In this document: positions 24,001-33,400 of the stretch, one piece after another | Numbering within the stretch: the stretch's first letter is position 1 | Layout of the letters: each line of letters opens with the position of its first letter | From: Escallonia rubra | Taxonomy: Eukaryota > Streptophyta > Magnoliopsida > Escalloniales > Escalloniaceae | Assembly: GCA_033065855.1 (NCBI GenBank) | Contig: JAVXUO010003220.1 | Coordinates: forward strand, 1-64,000 | DNA: 64,000 nucleotides | Direction: 5' to 3' | Notes under the pieces: model-generated | Databases searched by the model: none | What the model was told of the DNA's origin: nothing | What the model saw: only the letters and a program-made list of their open reading frames with translations | Position numbers and translations under genes: made by a program

Positions 24001-25922
24001 ACATTGGGATCTCGTAGCACAGTGAAGAATTCAGAAGTAGGATTCTAGTAGAAAAATTGACGAAGCTATGAGGTGACATTATGAAGCATTACTTGGAATT
24101 GCTATTTTCACTTCTGATACGAGGGTGATGTTTGGGATTGTTTGATGCAATCAAGCTTTTTATACTGGTAAATAAATTGTGAGTTCAGACGGTCCACTGC
24201 AATTGAGAATTGGTGACTGTCATCTACATTTATATTACAATATGTGATGACTCTCAAGTCTTTTTTATATCCTGGGGCATATTGCAACGGTGCTATCCTT
24301 GCACATTGGCTTAGTTCTGCATGATCGCTTTAATAAAAAATATCAAAGCCATAATACTCGTGCGTTTGCTTTCAGGTCATATCACTTTGCTGGAAGGAGG
24401 GGTCTTCTGAAACTGGACTTACTGGCATGAAAGAGGTTAGTGTAGATCATTGATACGCTAAAATGGGCAGCACTCTGACATGCTTGCGAAGGGATTGATA
24501 TGGGTCTTGGATTTCTGTTAAGGAAGTCATGCCTTAAATTCTCCTCGTTGTTCACATTATCAGGTTGCAAAAGGATTGATAAAAGGGGCGAAGGTTGGGT
24601 TTGCGCAACTCTCAGCTGGAATTGATCTCTACATCTGTCCTCGCTGTGATACCATAATCACGATTCTTGCAAAATATGGTTTCTTCAAAGGCATGGCAGC
24701 TATTGAAGACAACCAGGACTCATTGATTGGTTGCGTTGTGTGGAAGAAAAATCGAGCGCCCTCTATTGCTGTTGTGAAGAAACTGGAGGGCAAAGACAGC
24801 TCCTTGCCAGAACTGCCTCTGAACTCACCTTCTGGATCTTTCAAACCACTAGTCACACAAAACAAATTATCTCCCACCCAACTAGCTCAAAAATCTGATA
24901 CATCATCTTCTTTAAATAGTGAAAAAACAGGGAGAACGGGCACTGGAAGTAAGAATCATGAGTATAGTGAAGTGCAATTTAAAGTTTGTGAATCCTCAAA
25001 GCCACTAATTCCTTCAGACTCCTATGAGCACTTGGATGTTGAAGCTTCTCGCACTCGCTTTTCAGGAACAGAGCAGCCGAAACCGAGTTCAGAACTTCAG
25101 AAATATGTCCTCTCCCCCCAGTCCAATGGGATGAAACAAGTGATTTCTACGTCCGATGATGATGATCTTCCTGAATATGAGTTTGGAACTGCATGTGGGA
25201 TTTCTACCTGTCCAACTGACAAGCCTTTGGGTGCTGTTAAGCTTGACAGGAGGCTTCCAGCTAAAGGCTTTAATAATTCGAGTGTCGTACAGGCGACATC
25301 TGCTTCTAGCCAAAATTCAGATTCAGGTCTTCCCAGGATCCCTTCAGCTGCAAAGGAAGGAATGCCTCCAGTGAGAGAAGGACGCGATCAAGTATCTCAG
25401 CTTCCTGTTTATTTCAAATTTCAAGAAAAAAGTGGTGCCCAAAGCATAGCTATTCCAATGCCAGTTAGCTACACTGTATTGGCCCCAACAAAGAATTCTT
25501 TTAATGAGTTACCCAAGAAGACGAAGAATCTTTTTGATGATGATGATGATGACATGCCCGAATGGTGCCCCCCGAAACTCAACAGGCAAGCATTGACTGA
25601 ACCAGTCAGGCCGCCTACCACTCTCCACTCTGAACTTCCGAAGTCGGGTTTCCAGCATAATCCTCCAGCCCCTCCTCGGCCCATACTCCCTCCGCCACCT
25701 CCAGTTGCTATCCCGACAGCTATCTCCTCCCAAGCATTTCGCCCAGTATTCCATCATTCCCCGGTTACCGTCTCCACTAGACCATCACAGCCCGTGCCTT
25801 TTCCAAATGATCCACGTTTCGCGATGGGGCGTAGTTCCAATCCAGCTTTGGGGCCTCAGTCCAGTCCGTTTGGTGGCAAACTTGGACCCCAGTTTCCTGG
25901 TAGAAGAGGATGGAAGCCTTGA
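2123..25922 (+). CDS. SPOC-domain protein (Spen/FPA-like RNA-processing family), 5'-partial; four visible exons
   Basis: Exons are about 2123-3410, 6290-6410, 24376-24435 and 24564-25922 (TGA). All junctions keep phase, giving 931 codons from the ATG at 2155. The frame is open upstream only to an in-frame TGA at 2113, so the true 5' exons lie to the left; acceptors at 2122 or 2150 are both possible. The first exon encodes a low-complexity linker ending in the SPOC start 'LWDGSLQLSSSVTLSAVAFF'. Exon two continues with 'KWSEFVEVKGKVRLEAFEKY' and exon three with 'VISLCWKEGSSETGL'. Exon four supplies 'GIDLYICPRCDTIITILAKY' and 'LIGCVVWKKN', then acidic 'DDDDLPEY' and 'DDDDDMPEW' motifs and a proline-rich tail. 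SPOC domains bind phosphorylated tails such as the Pol II CTD; plant members include FPA and RRM-SPOC proteins such as At4g12640. A death-inducer-obliterator-like TFIIS-SPOC protein is the alternative. Upstream RRMs are inferred, not seen. Confidence 0.85.
3411..6289 (+). other. SPOC-gene intron (2.9 kb), inside the SPOC domain
   Basis: The donor GTCTCT follows AGAAG at 3410 and the acceptor is TGTGTAG at 6289. The split codon AG|T gives serine, so the join reads FFR-S-GERLLDAKW. The exon-one frame runs 35 codons into the intron before a stop at about 3514-3516, so unspliced RNA would encode a protein cut off at the SPOC start. Apart from a short duplication at 4317-4545, I recognise nothing in it. 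Confidence 0.8.
4317..4545. repeat. Two-copy direct repeat of about 115 bp
   Basis: The block containing 'AAGTCCCTT', 'GTGCTGGGTCTCAAGTTAT', 'ACAAGGCAAAAGGAAGTCAAA' and 'GGAGCTATCTGCATTTT' recurs with substitutions, the second copy starting near 4434. It lies within an intron. It is not coding in any consistent frame. Confidence 0.7.
10023..10318. repeat. Near-identical tandem duplication, period 148 bp
   Basis: Copies lie at 10023-10170 and 10171-10318. Both begin 'CATGAATAGAGTATCGTAG' and end 'CAATATAAGCTTCCAAA', with only a handful of substitutions between them, so the duplication is young compared with the others in this window. It is intronic, with no coding signal. Confidence 0.9.
10684..10821. 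mobile_element. Small fold-back MITE (about 138 bp)
   Basis: The first 56 bases (10685-10740, starting GAATTGATATTTGAGCTCCA) are the near reverse complement of 10766-10820 (ending TGGAGCTCGAATGTCAATTC). The loop is about 25 bases. An almost fully inverted-repeat structure with no coding capacity is typical of fold-back MITEs. A related element with the same outer bases lies at 45851-46014. I could not fix a target-site duplication. Confidence 0.7.
11869..12661. mobile_element. Non-autonomous hAT element with perfect 8-bp TSD
   Basis: The element is bounded by GCTAAACT on both sides (11861-11868 and 12662-12669), an exact 8-bp duplication as made by hAT transposases. Its ends read CTAGGTAGCACGG and, on the other strand, CTACGAAGCACCG. 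The 3' part carries many short GGTGTCGGACACG-type subterminal repeats. The interior includes an AT microsatellite and a purine-rich block resembling the leader of the larger element at 20139-23164. There is no transposase coding, so it looks like an internal-deletion derivative. Confidence 0.85.
11946..11996. repeat. (AT)n microsatellite, about 25 units
   Basis: This is an uninterrupted alternating TA run of about 50 bases inside the hAT element, a likely hypervariable site. Confidence 0.95.
12845..13708. mobile_element. Degenerate hAT element of the GCGCC-rich family
   Basis: The flanks TTGGAACC (12837-12844) and CTGGAACC (13709-13716) match at 7 of 8 bases. The left end CAATTTTATCATAAGTGCGCC and the reverse complement of the right end, CATTGTTATTAAAGGCG, are related. 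The ends are studded with GCGCCTAGG and GGCGCAAGG words. A better preserved relative lies at 32846-34050. The interior carries an acidic duplicated segment that could be a remnant of coding sequence. Confidence 0.7.
13215..13520 (+). repeat. Two-copy duplication of about 150 bp with an acidic reading frame
   Basis: The block from GAAGATGAAATTGAGAAGGA to CATTGGATTTGAATC is repeated, the second copy starting near 13368. Each copy can be read as E/D-rich peptide ending in LTDDEDDDVMFT and a stop. I infer that this is the C-terminal coding remnant of an element-borne gene. The function is not identifiable. Confidence 0.65.
14806..16480 (+). mobile_element. Ty1/Copia-type LTR-retrotransposon fossil, incomplete
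   Basis: A short LTR-like segment (about 14806-14960) with a TATATAAAGG box near 14900 is followed at once by TGGTACCAGAGC, close to the usual plant initiator-Met primer site. A Copia gag-type start (MDPAQPISTILDGSNYILW, near 15886) and, further on, a short integrase-type segment (WGEAALTAVYTINRVPSPT, near 16350) lie downstream. No right-hand LTR was found. The element is broken and lacks most of its protein-coding part. A MITE at 15374-15696 is inserted in its leader. Confidence 0.75.
15374..15696. mobile_element. Stowaway-like (Tc1/mariner) MITE nested in the Copia fossil
   Basis: The left end CTCCCTCTGTCCCACAAAAA matches the classic plant Stowaway terminus. The right end, read in reverse, is CTCTCTCCGTGCCGCATAAT. 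Both ends are flanked by TA, the mariner target duplication. It is 323 bp long with no coding capacity. It sits between the primer site and the gag start, so it arrived after the retroelement. Confidence 0.8.
18098..18144 (+). repeat. Short dispersed repeat, copy A
   Basis: TGGACTCTTCAAAATGCATA and the following GTGTCGGACTCAACATTTG are found in reverse orientation, with a few differences, at 36858-36906. The GTGTCGGAC core recalls the subterminal words of the hAT family in this intron, so it may be an end fragment of a related element. Confidence 0.6.
19460..20142. mobile_element. Non-autonomous hAT element, second copy of the CTAGGTAGCACGG family
   Basis: The left end CTAGGTAGCACGGACACGG and right end GGTGTCGGTGCTTTCTAG match the family termini seen at 11869-12661. 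The flanks GATAGCAC (19452-19459) and GGTAGCAC (20143-20150) match at 7 of 8 bases, although the right one also belongs to the next element. The interior keeps the purine-rich leader block and subterminal GGTGTCGGACACG words but no transposase. Confidence 0.75.
20139..23164 (-). mobile_element. Transposase-bearing hAT element (3.0 kb), degenerate
   Basis: The left end CTAGGGTAGCACGGACACG and right end GAGGTATTGGTGCTTCCTAG are the same family termini as the two short elements. The interior carries hAT transposase coding on the minus strand and, near 22600-22850, a leader that the short elements retain in part. This is the likely parent type of the deletion derivatives in this intron. The bases flanking its right end (CGCATATG) do not match the left flank, so the TSD is lost or the left end was rearranged. 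Confidence 0.8.
20370..22560 (-). pseudogene. hAT transposase remnant (BED finger, DUF659, dimerisation region)
   Basis: Read from right to left, a BED-finger-like segment near 22400-22520 gives text such as YARVRAHLLGEANAE. Near 21721-21756 the catalytic-core (DUF659) motif VITDNAPVCKAAG is clear. VETRFASAIVML lies near 21503-21538. The C-terminal dimerisation motifs SNLRLLSRTTPKY (near 20620-20660) and MWDVGGD (near 20580-20600) follow, then an acidic tail. These motifs sit in different frames with intervening stops, so the gene is dead. Other plant hAT transposases have the same motif order. A working relative elsewhere in the genome could still mobilise the short copies. Confidence 0.85.
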
Positions 25923-27446
25923 CAGTGAGAAACCACAGGGACGTAGCAGTTCAGGATCATAATGTCATGTGTGCAGTACGTATCGCATCGTAGAAAATGC
26001 TGTACCCTGAGAGGCAACGAGAGTTTCAAGTTGTACATAAATCAGAAGTTGATTTGCATGTTCGTGCTTCGGGGAAATCCAAGATTTTCGAACATCTGTT
26101 CATGTTATAAGGCCTTTTCACTTTTTTAAATCAACATTACTTGACAGCTTAATGGGAGGATTTTTGTGGCCTTCGCTTATTGATGAGCTTGCTCACTCTT
26201 GTCCCACATTTTTGGTTTGAGTTGTTTGCATACGATGTATTAAAAGCATTCGTACATGAGGAACTCACTGTCCTTGACACATGTGACAAGTTTTAAGTTC
26301 AGGTGCTCCTAATTCGGGTCAACCTGATATATGGGAGGTAGCCGGATGGTCGAAATAAGTTGTTTTTTCGGTTTCGAAAGTGGAAAGTATCGGTTTTGTG
26401 TCTCGATTATTGGGTTGAGATTTTTCAACTCGGGTTCAACTTGAAAAATGTATTTTATAATTCTTAGTAGTAATCTTCTTCTTTTTTTTTCACTGTAGGT
26501 AAAAACTCTACTAACGATATCATTAATAAGCAAGCAGTATAAGATAAAGTATAATAAAAAGAAAAATAACAGGTGATTGATCCCCCCGCAATATAACCAC
26601 AGACAAGGACTGACACATAGCTAAGCGTCTTTGAATATCCTAGAGTGGCTAAAACAAGACGGCTTTATCGCGAAAAAATTTCCATCGAAAACTACCTGCA
26701 TAAAGCATTAGTACACTTTTATCCAAGCCAAGACATTAACTATCGCAGCAAGACGGCTATTTAGTTGTAACTCTAGAACTCCAACTGATGCATGGGTTCC
26801 CTACATGCCTCAAGCTCGGTCTTCATCCATTTCGCCAATCCTTCATTGCCTTCTTTGGCCTTTGAGGGTTCTCCTTGACTATCTCATCCCTCGAGGTTGC
26901 CATTTGGGATCCCCCGTGGTTGGCGGTGTTAGATGGTTGGTGGTGTTGGGTGGTGCCATGGTGGTTAGTCGTGGAGGATATGACTTAGGTGATGCCATGG
27001 TGCTAATGTTGGAAGAATCTGATACAGTTTCTTTTCACACTTTTGAAGACGTGTGTCCACTTGTGAAAACTGTATCTTTGATTATAATTTATCCCTAAAT
27101 TCAAGGAAGGAACTTACCGATCATTCCCTTCCTACTCTCTGGAGAGAGAGTTAAAAGAGAAAAACAAGGATTTAAAAGAGCATTTTCTTGACACACGCAG
27201 GCCAAAAGGAAAGTAAATAACTAAAACAGAAGAAAATAGTAAAGCATTTTCTTGGATGGGACAGGAAGGATGTACATGCAAAAAATCGAAAACGATCCAC
27301 AGAGGCCAATCCCAGAGTGATAATAAGTGATCTATATACATATATATGGAACCGTTGTTTTGGTAATCTCACTTACAGATTGTCTTGTAATCTACAGATA
27401 AACCCGGCAAAAGGAGGATTGTAACTTTACAGATTGGTGCAACCAT
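25923..27446. other. SPOC-gene 3' UTR and convergent spacer to the BSD gene
   Basis: The first few hundred bases after the stop are presumably 3' UTR of the SPOC gene; ATTAAAAG near 26240 is a possible poly(A) signal. The stretch 26850-27010 is GT-rich with GGTGGT-type simple composition. The last part is the 3' UTR region of the BSD gene, which is transcribed toward this spacer. No gene is visible between them. Confidence 0.6.
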
Positions 27447-30400
27447 TTAAGCACCTGAGAAACTGTCTGAATCGATATCATCGACGGCGAGCCACTCATT
27501 TGACGACTCACCTTCTGAATCTTTTTCTCGGGAAGTAGATTGGCTTACCCTTCGACGAACATCCTTATTAAGTCGGACCCATTCGTTCGATTCGCTGCAA
27601 GAAGATTCGGCTTTCCGGAACCCAGATAGTCTACCCGAGAGGTTGTTATCATCGTCCTCCAGATCACTGAACGAGACTTCCTCCTCACTTTTAGGCCCTT
27701 TCCGAGCATCTGCAAACGTGCTTCTATCTTTTTCTTCTTCTCCCGACCGCTGTTCAATATTCTCATGTTCGTAAGTTTCTACCCCCTCCACTGTATTCAT
27801 AACCTGGATGGGAAGTTTAAATGCATCAGATGGGCTGCTAACTCCTTTTGTGCTTCTAAGCTTATCACCCTTCTGAGATGAATCGACCGTCTCAGTCTCT
27901 TCAGGAGTCCCGAGTGGATTAATCTTTTTGTCTCGCAGCCTCTGCAAAAGTACTTCCCTCACTTCAACGATCTGCAAGGCAGCAAAACATTCCTTAATAA
28001 AACAGATTTTCTTCATTCCAAGTTTTTTCTCAAGAAAGATTTGACTTGCTGTGAAATAGAGAAATATTAACATTAAAGACTAAAAAGTTCAAATCATAGA
28101 CAACTGAAAAGTACAGAGCATCTAAGAAAAAACTGTCTCGAAATTTACGTAAAACATCGTGGAATAGTTTCATTTCCATTTACCGAAAGAAAATAGAAAT
28201 TGCTTTTCTCAGTTTTCTCAGTGGTCATAAGCATGTTCGAAAATATAAAGCCAGAGTATCGATCATCATAATATAGCCAGTCCATTTTGCAGAAGTAAAC
28301 AAAATTTGGCATATGAAGAAAGAGTCTTGCCTCTGGAGTTGATAGAAGCTTGAAATCATCCTCATTCAACCTTGGAAGCAACAAAATAAAATATATCATC
28401 CAAAATTGTTCTTCAGTCAAATAAATGCAAACTTTTTGCCTCAAAGCAGCGAAACTTGGCACCAAATGTTCAATAGTTGCAGCATGTTCTCTCTGAATGT
28501 CAGACATATCAAAATCTGCATAATATAGTTGCCAAGCACTACAACATTATAAGCAACACATCTCTGTTGAACTTAATATTGAAGGACTAAGAACAAAACA
28601 CAATAGAATTATCAAAAGATCCGTAAGGTCATGTGTTACATTTGTGGCTATAGTAATAGATACCGACAGATTTTATCTTCATAGTTACAAAAGTAGCGTA
28701 GCTACAATCCAGAAAGAAACGAACAGATGCACCGGGAGTCAGTTACAAGAGCAGGGAGAGTCCTACACCTAGAGGAACGTTCCTACTTTCCAAAACCCTG
28801 TGAAAGTTTACAATATTACATAAATAAAAGAGAGATCAGGAGAAGCTCACCCTGACAATCAAATAGTGACATAATAACACCAAGACAAACTTGGTGGATC
28901 CCCTACTACTTTTTTTTATTTTTTAAAGCTTTTCTTGACCACAATGCAGAAACAGCCAGACCGGGCCACTTCTGATCCCACCCTCTGTGCAGAGCGTACA
29001 CAGAAATTGGTGCCTATAATCCCATCCGACTCTTCAACAGCATGTAGAAACTGCATAAAAAATGTCCTGCAGGCATGAAACACCAACTTACCCAAGCAAG
29101 GAAACTACAGGCTTACACACCAATAAGGCTATCAGAATTTTGGCAAAACCAGGCCAAAAGGTAACTACAACCAATACGCCTCAAACTACAGTCAGACCTC
29201 AAAAGAGCGCCCATCTGCTTCCACAGAACTATCTCTAAGATCACTTGGAAACAAGGAGGGGAAAGGGAAGTATCCCATAAGGTATAGCAGAAGAGGGACG
29301 GAAGGATGGGCATGTCATTACAATCCCTAAGGATAAAAAAACCCATGATGAAAAACCCAAGCCACACCTACCAATGCCAGAAAGAGACCCATAGAGAACC
29401 AATTCAGATACTGAGAATGGAGGGATGAACAAAGAGCAAAAAGGGAAAATCCAAGATTAGAGGCACACCACCATTTTCCGTCACGCATCTACAAATCGAT
29501 TCCAAAAGACAAGTTACCCAAGCGCCTACAAATAGAGTCCCTTGGCATCCAAAAATCGAGTCTCTTACCAGCCGCAATACCCCACCAAAGGATAAGGAGT
29601 GAAACCCCAATCGAAACAACACAAAGAATCCAGAAGGGAACTCTCTACTGTGTGCAGCAAACACCAAATTAAGCTAGCTATACACCCTTAGCACGCTCAC
29701 TACAAAATCTCAACTGCACAATCTGTAATTGTAGATGGGCACCAAACATGACCGTAACTATCAAACAAGAAAAAGGATGAGATAGTGACTGCATCTGCAA
29801 GATTTGGCTGGATGACCACCGCAACCCTCTTCGATACAAGACTTTGGAAGAGCTGGAAGCCTGCTGGAGCAATAAAACTAGAGTAGATACCTAGAACACA
29901 AAAGTTAAAAAGAGGGGAGGCCTCTCTCCAGAGAGAGAAGTGCCCCCCCCCCCCCCCCCTTTCTCTCTTTCTTCCTCCTTTCAAGCAACAACATCATATC
30001 GTTGAAGTTTTAAAGCGAAAAAGAAGAGAAAAGGCAAAGCATTTAGGCTATATATTGTTTCGGCTTCCTTCTTTTAGCATAAGCACAACACATTTCATGG
30101 GTTTGAGCATCCAGTTGGAACTCAATTTGTTATCAGCACATGCAACATTGAATACCAACCGAAAGCAGAAAATACTCCAACGTTTTGGCATCCATTACTG
30201 TTTGCTAGAAACGCAGGTGCAAAATTAGTGGTTTGATGCATTTCCAAGGATAATATTCCAATGGAACTGTGGAAGGAAAACTACAATCTAATTATTAGGA
30301 CAAGTCTATAACCATTGCTGGATTCTTTCAGGTCACATGGTACTTATGTGTCCCTCAAGTCAAAAGTATATATTCTTTTAAGTACAACAATATGATCCCC

Positions 30401-33400
30401 TAGCCCAGAGTATACCCCGCCCCGTGAGGCTCGAACCTGTGGACCTTGCACAAGGAAGAGGTCGGCCTTCTCCACTAAGCTGACCCTTGGTCTCCTCAAG
30501 TCAAAGTATATTAAAAACTACCAATGAGGAGGAACAATCCATGTACAAGTCTGAATACAAGTATCTACTAATCTAAACACCAAAGCCATTTTATCCAGTA
30601 AATCTTCTGTGGGAATAATAGATTCCACAAAGAACTCGCCAGATCAAAAGAATAAGTTCTTCAACAATCAGACCCTAATACTAATTACTAACTCCTAGCT
30701 ATTAAAAATTTCTACACCCTACACCAGAGGTCAAAGGCTTGATCTGTCAGACACTGACCAATGGGGTCAGCGTCCGACAGGTCAAGCCTTCTCCTCCTGA
30801 AACAGATCAAGCTCCTCAGCCAAACATGGCATGAGTCATGTTACATTTACAGTACCAGAACAACCCAACCGCAGCTTCCTCAGTCATAGAGTTCGTTCAA
30901 GCTCTCTACACCTTTACAACTGAAATACCAGCTCATGCATCCCCGAGTTCTTGAGATCACTTAGCATTATCAGCCACCAGAACGGAAAAAAGGAACTTTC
31001 TTAGATGAGTTGAGATGAACACCCAATCCATGTCTATCATGGAAGCCTCAAATTTCCAAGACAACTCCATCCCACCCCCTTCTCCCCACCCCCGGCCCCC
31101 CTTTCTTAGTGGAATCCATTGCTACTACTATTATTGTGATTATATTATTATCATTGCTATTGGTAACATTACAGAACCACATATCTATGGCTAGCCCCGG
31201 TTAGTTGTCAAAGGTGGGAACCCAAAAAAGCTGTGGTTTTGACTAATCATTAATGGATGTTAACAACTAATTACAAAACTATTCCAAACAACGTTGTTTT
31301 GGAAGCCAGCCTTAGAAGCAACTTAAATTTGGCTCGTTATTTCCATATAATTTGTGTTATTGCTATTGCTACTACGATTAATGTTATTCTTTTATAAGTT
31401 GTTCCCACTAGCTTATTGTTGTTGGTCATAAGGTATGGTATGGCCGTATGGGCATGTTGAACTAGAGAGGCCAGCCGCCATCCTAGAAAGATTTATGATT
31501 TAAACTCCAGCTATATATCGCTTACCCTCTACAACAAATTATTCTTCTTAATGGAGGCCCACACAACCAATATCACACATCAAAGAAACTAACTTCTAAT
31601 TCACCGATAACGGCACAATGATTTCAGCATTATAAATACAATAAAGTAGAACTTCTAGGATAATATTTATTTTTGCTCCCTCGAAGGGTGGCATACGATG
31701 TGAGGCCTCAATTTGCAACTGTGACTTTATGAATAAGCAAGAATTATGCATATCTTTTGAAATTGGTACAGTATTTCAAAGGTCGGAACCCTTCCAACCA
31801 TCAAGTGATTACTTGTTTCATCAATGTAAACTATACTAAACAAATGATAATACTTTACGTCAAGCCGCTCAAGACGCTCAAGAGTTGAGGAAGATAAGAC
31901 GTCCTACAAAAGACCAATTACAAGACATCACAATCCATTGCAATAATTTACGCGATCTTATCTCCTACTCTTGCACTTAACATATGCCCTAAAGACACAA
32001 GTAGTCGTTTTTCTTTTCTTTCTTTTTTTTTTTTTAAAGATTTACATACCCTAACAATACATGTTATCATTTCCTTCAGATATACGTATACACATTCGGT
32101 ACACATACATAAATGTATGTACGTATTTATCTTCACAAACAAAAAGATATCTCTCATCCATTAATCATATTTTTACTCTCCCTCTCACTTTTAACCTGAG
32201 TCATGCATTTTATCCTCAAACCAAGATCAATAAATGATCCTCAACTTCTTAGTCCTCAGAAAGTGATGTTCAGCTGATGTGGGAGCTTCCTTTCCTTCAC
32301 ACGTTATCATTCTCCACAGTTCGAAGTTCAAGAGTTTATCAATTGAATTAGAAAAGTATTGAGTGTGGTCTACAAGAGGGATATGGCCTTGTGATTCAAG
32401 TCAAAAGGTCAACGAAAAAATTGATGAGCGGGCCATCACAGTCAAATCTTGTGAACGTCATATGACCGTTGAGCAAAGTGAAAAAGGTCGAGTAGTGATG
32501 AAAAGCACACCAACACTTGGGGGTAAAAACCCAGTAAAGATCCAAACATTTCCTTGAGGGTACAACAAGCCCGAGGCCTCAACCTCTGTTAATCTGTTAT
32601 CTTAATCTCATGGTAAGTCTTTAAGGTTCACTTGCAAGGGGTGTGGACGAGGCGTTGAGATGACGGGACTTGAGGCTGTCCTAAATCCCTTGAGGGTGGG
32701 ATCCCCGAGACCATGGAGACTAGCAAGGAGGCTGGAATCAGGAAGTATCAATGGCCAGACCTCATGTGAACTCTGTTGAGACTTAGGACAGACTCTCAAC
32801 CACCCAAACGAAGTATTATCCTTTCCTATCACTAAACGTGGCTCCCAGTGTTATTAAAGGCGCAGGCGCACCTAAGGCGCAAAAGGTCCCTGGAGCCTAG
32901 GCGCAAGGCGCAGGCGCGCGCCTTTTCGAAGCGAGGCGCAAAATTAAAATAAATATAAATAAATAAATAATAGTGCATTAAAACAATAAAATTACATTTA
33001 AAAAAACATTTCTTTTTCAGTATACTTCCTATGAGAACCACAAAGAACTAGATATTGTACCTTATTTTTGTACATATGTTTTAAGTCGTTCACATCCCCA
33101 TTTTATCGATAATGAGCGTATTAAATAATATCCTCATTTTATGATTATAAATCTATTAGCGACAAACGAGAATATAAAAAATACACATGACGTGAAAAAT
33201 AGACAATTCTTATTTTTGAAAGAGCTAATAAAAATGTCACTAAAAGCATATTTACAAGCTTTTTTTTTTGTTGAGATTCGTGAGAACTACAACCACAAAG
33301 GTGTAAATACGTGGTCAATGAAGGGCATATCTGAAGTTGAAGCAGTTCACTTTACACGAAGCTCATCACAGAGCTTGCTGTGCTCAAAGAACGAGGCTCC

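Larger units (their letters stand above)
6411..24375 (+). other. Giant intron (17,965 bp) of the SPOC gene
   Basis: The donor GTAAGC follows CTTATG at 6410 and the acceptor TTTCAG precedes GTCATA at 24376. Both neighbouring exons encode adjacent parts of one SPOC domain in phase 0, so the joint is secure on protein grounds. The intron contains at least seven mobile elements, annotated separately. I recognise nothing in 6411-10022, 10822-11868, 13709-14805, 16481-18097, 18145-19459 and 23165-24375. Its size is about six times that of the neighbouring 2.9-kb intron. Confidence 0.85.

Noticed and set aside
26805-27098. 97-residue plus-strand frame between the SPOC and BSD genes
   Set aside because: Composition is driven by a GT-rich stretch, with no family resemblance and no splice or leader context.
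30426-30485. tRNA gene suggested by GGTTCGAGCC
   Set aside because: A and B boxes are present, but no cloverleaf stems close and a target duplication flanks the unit, so it is a SINE.
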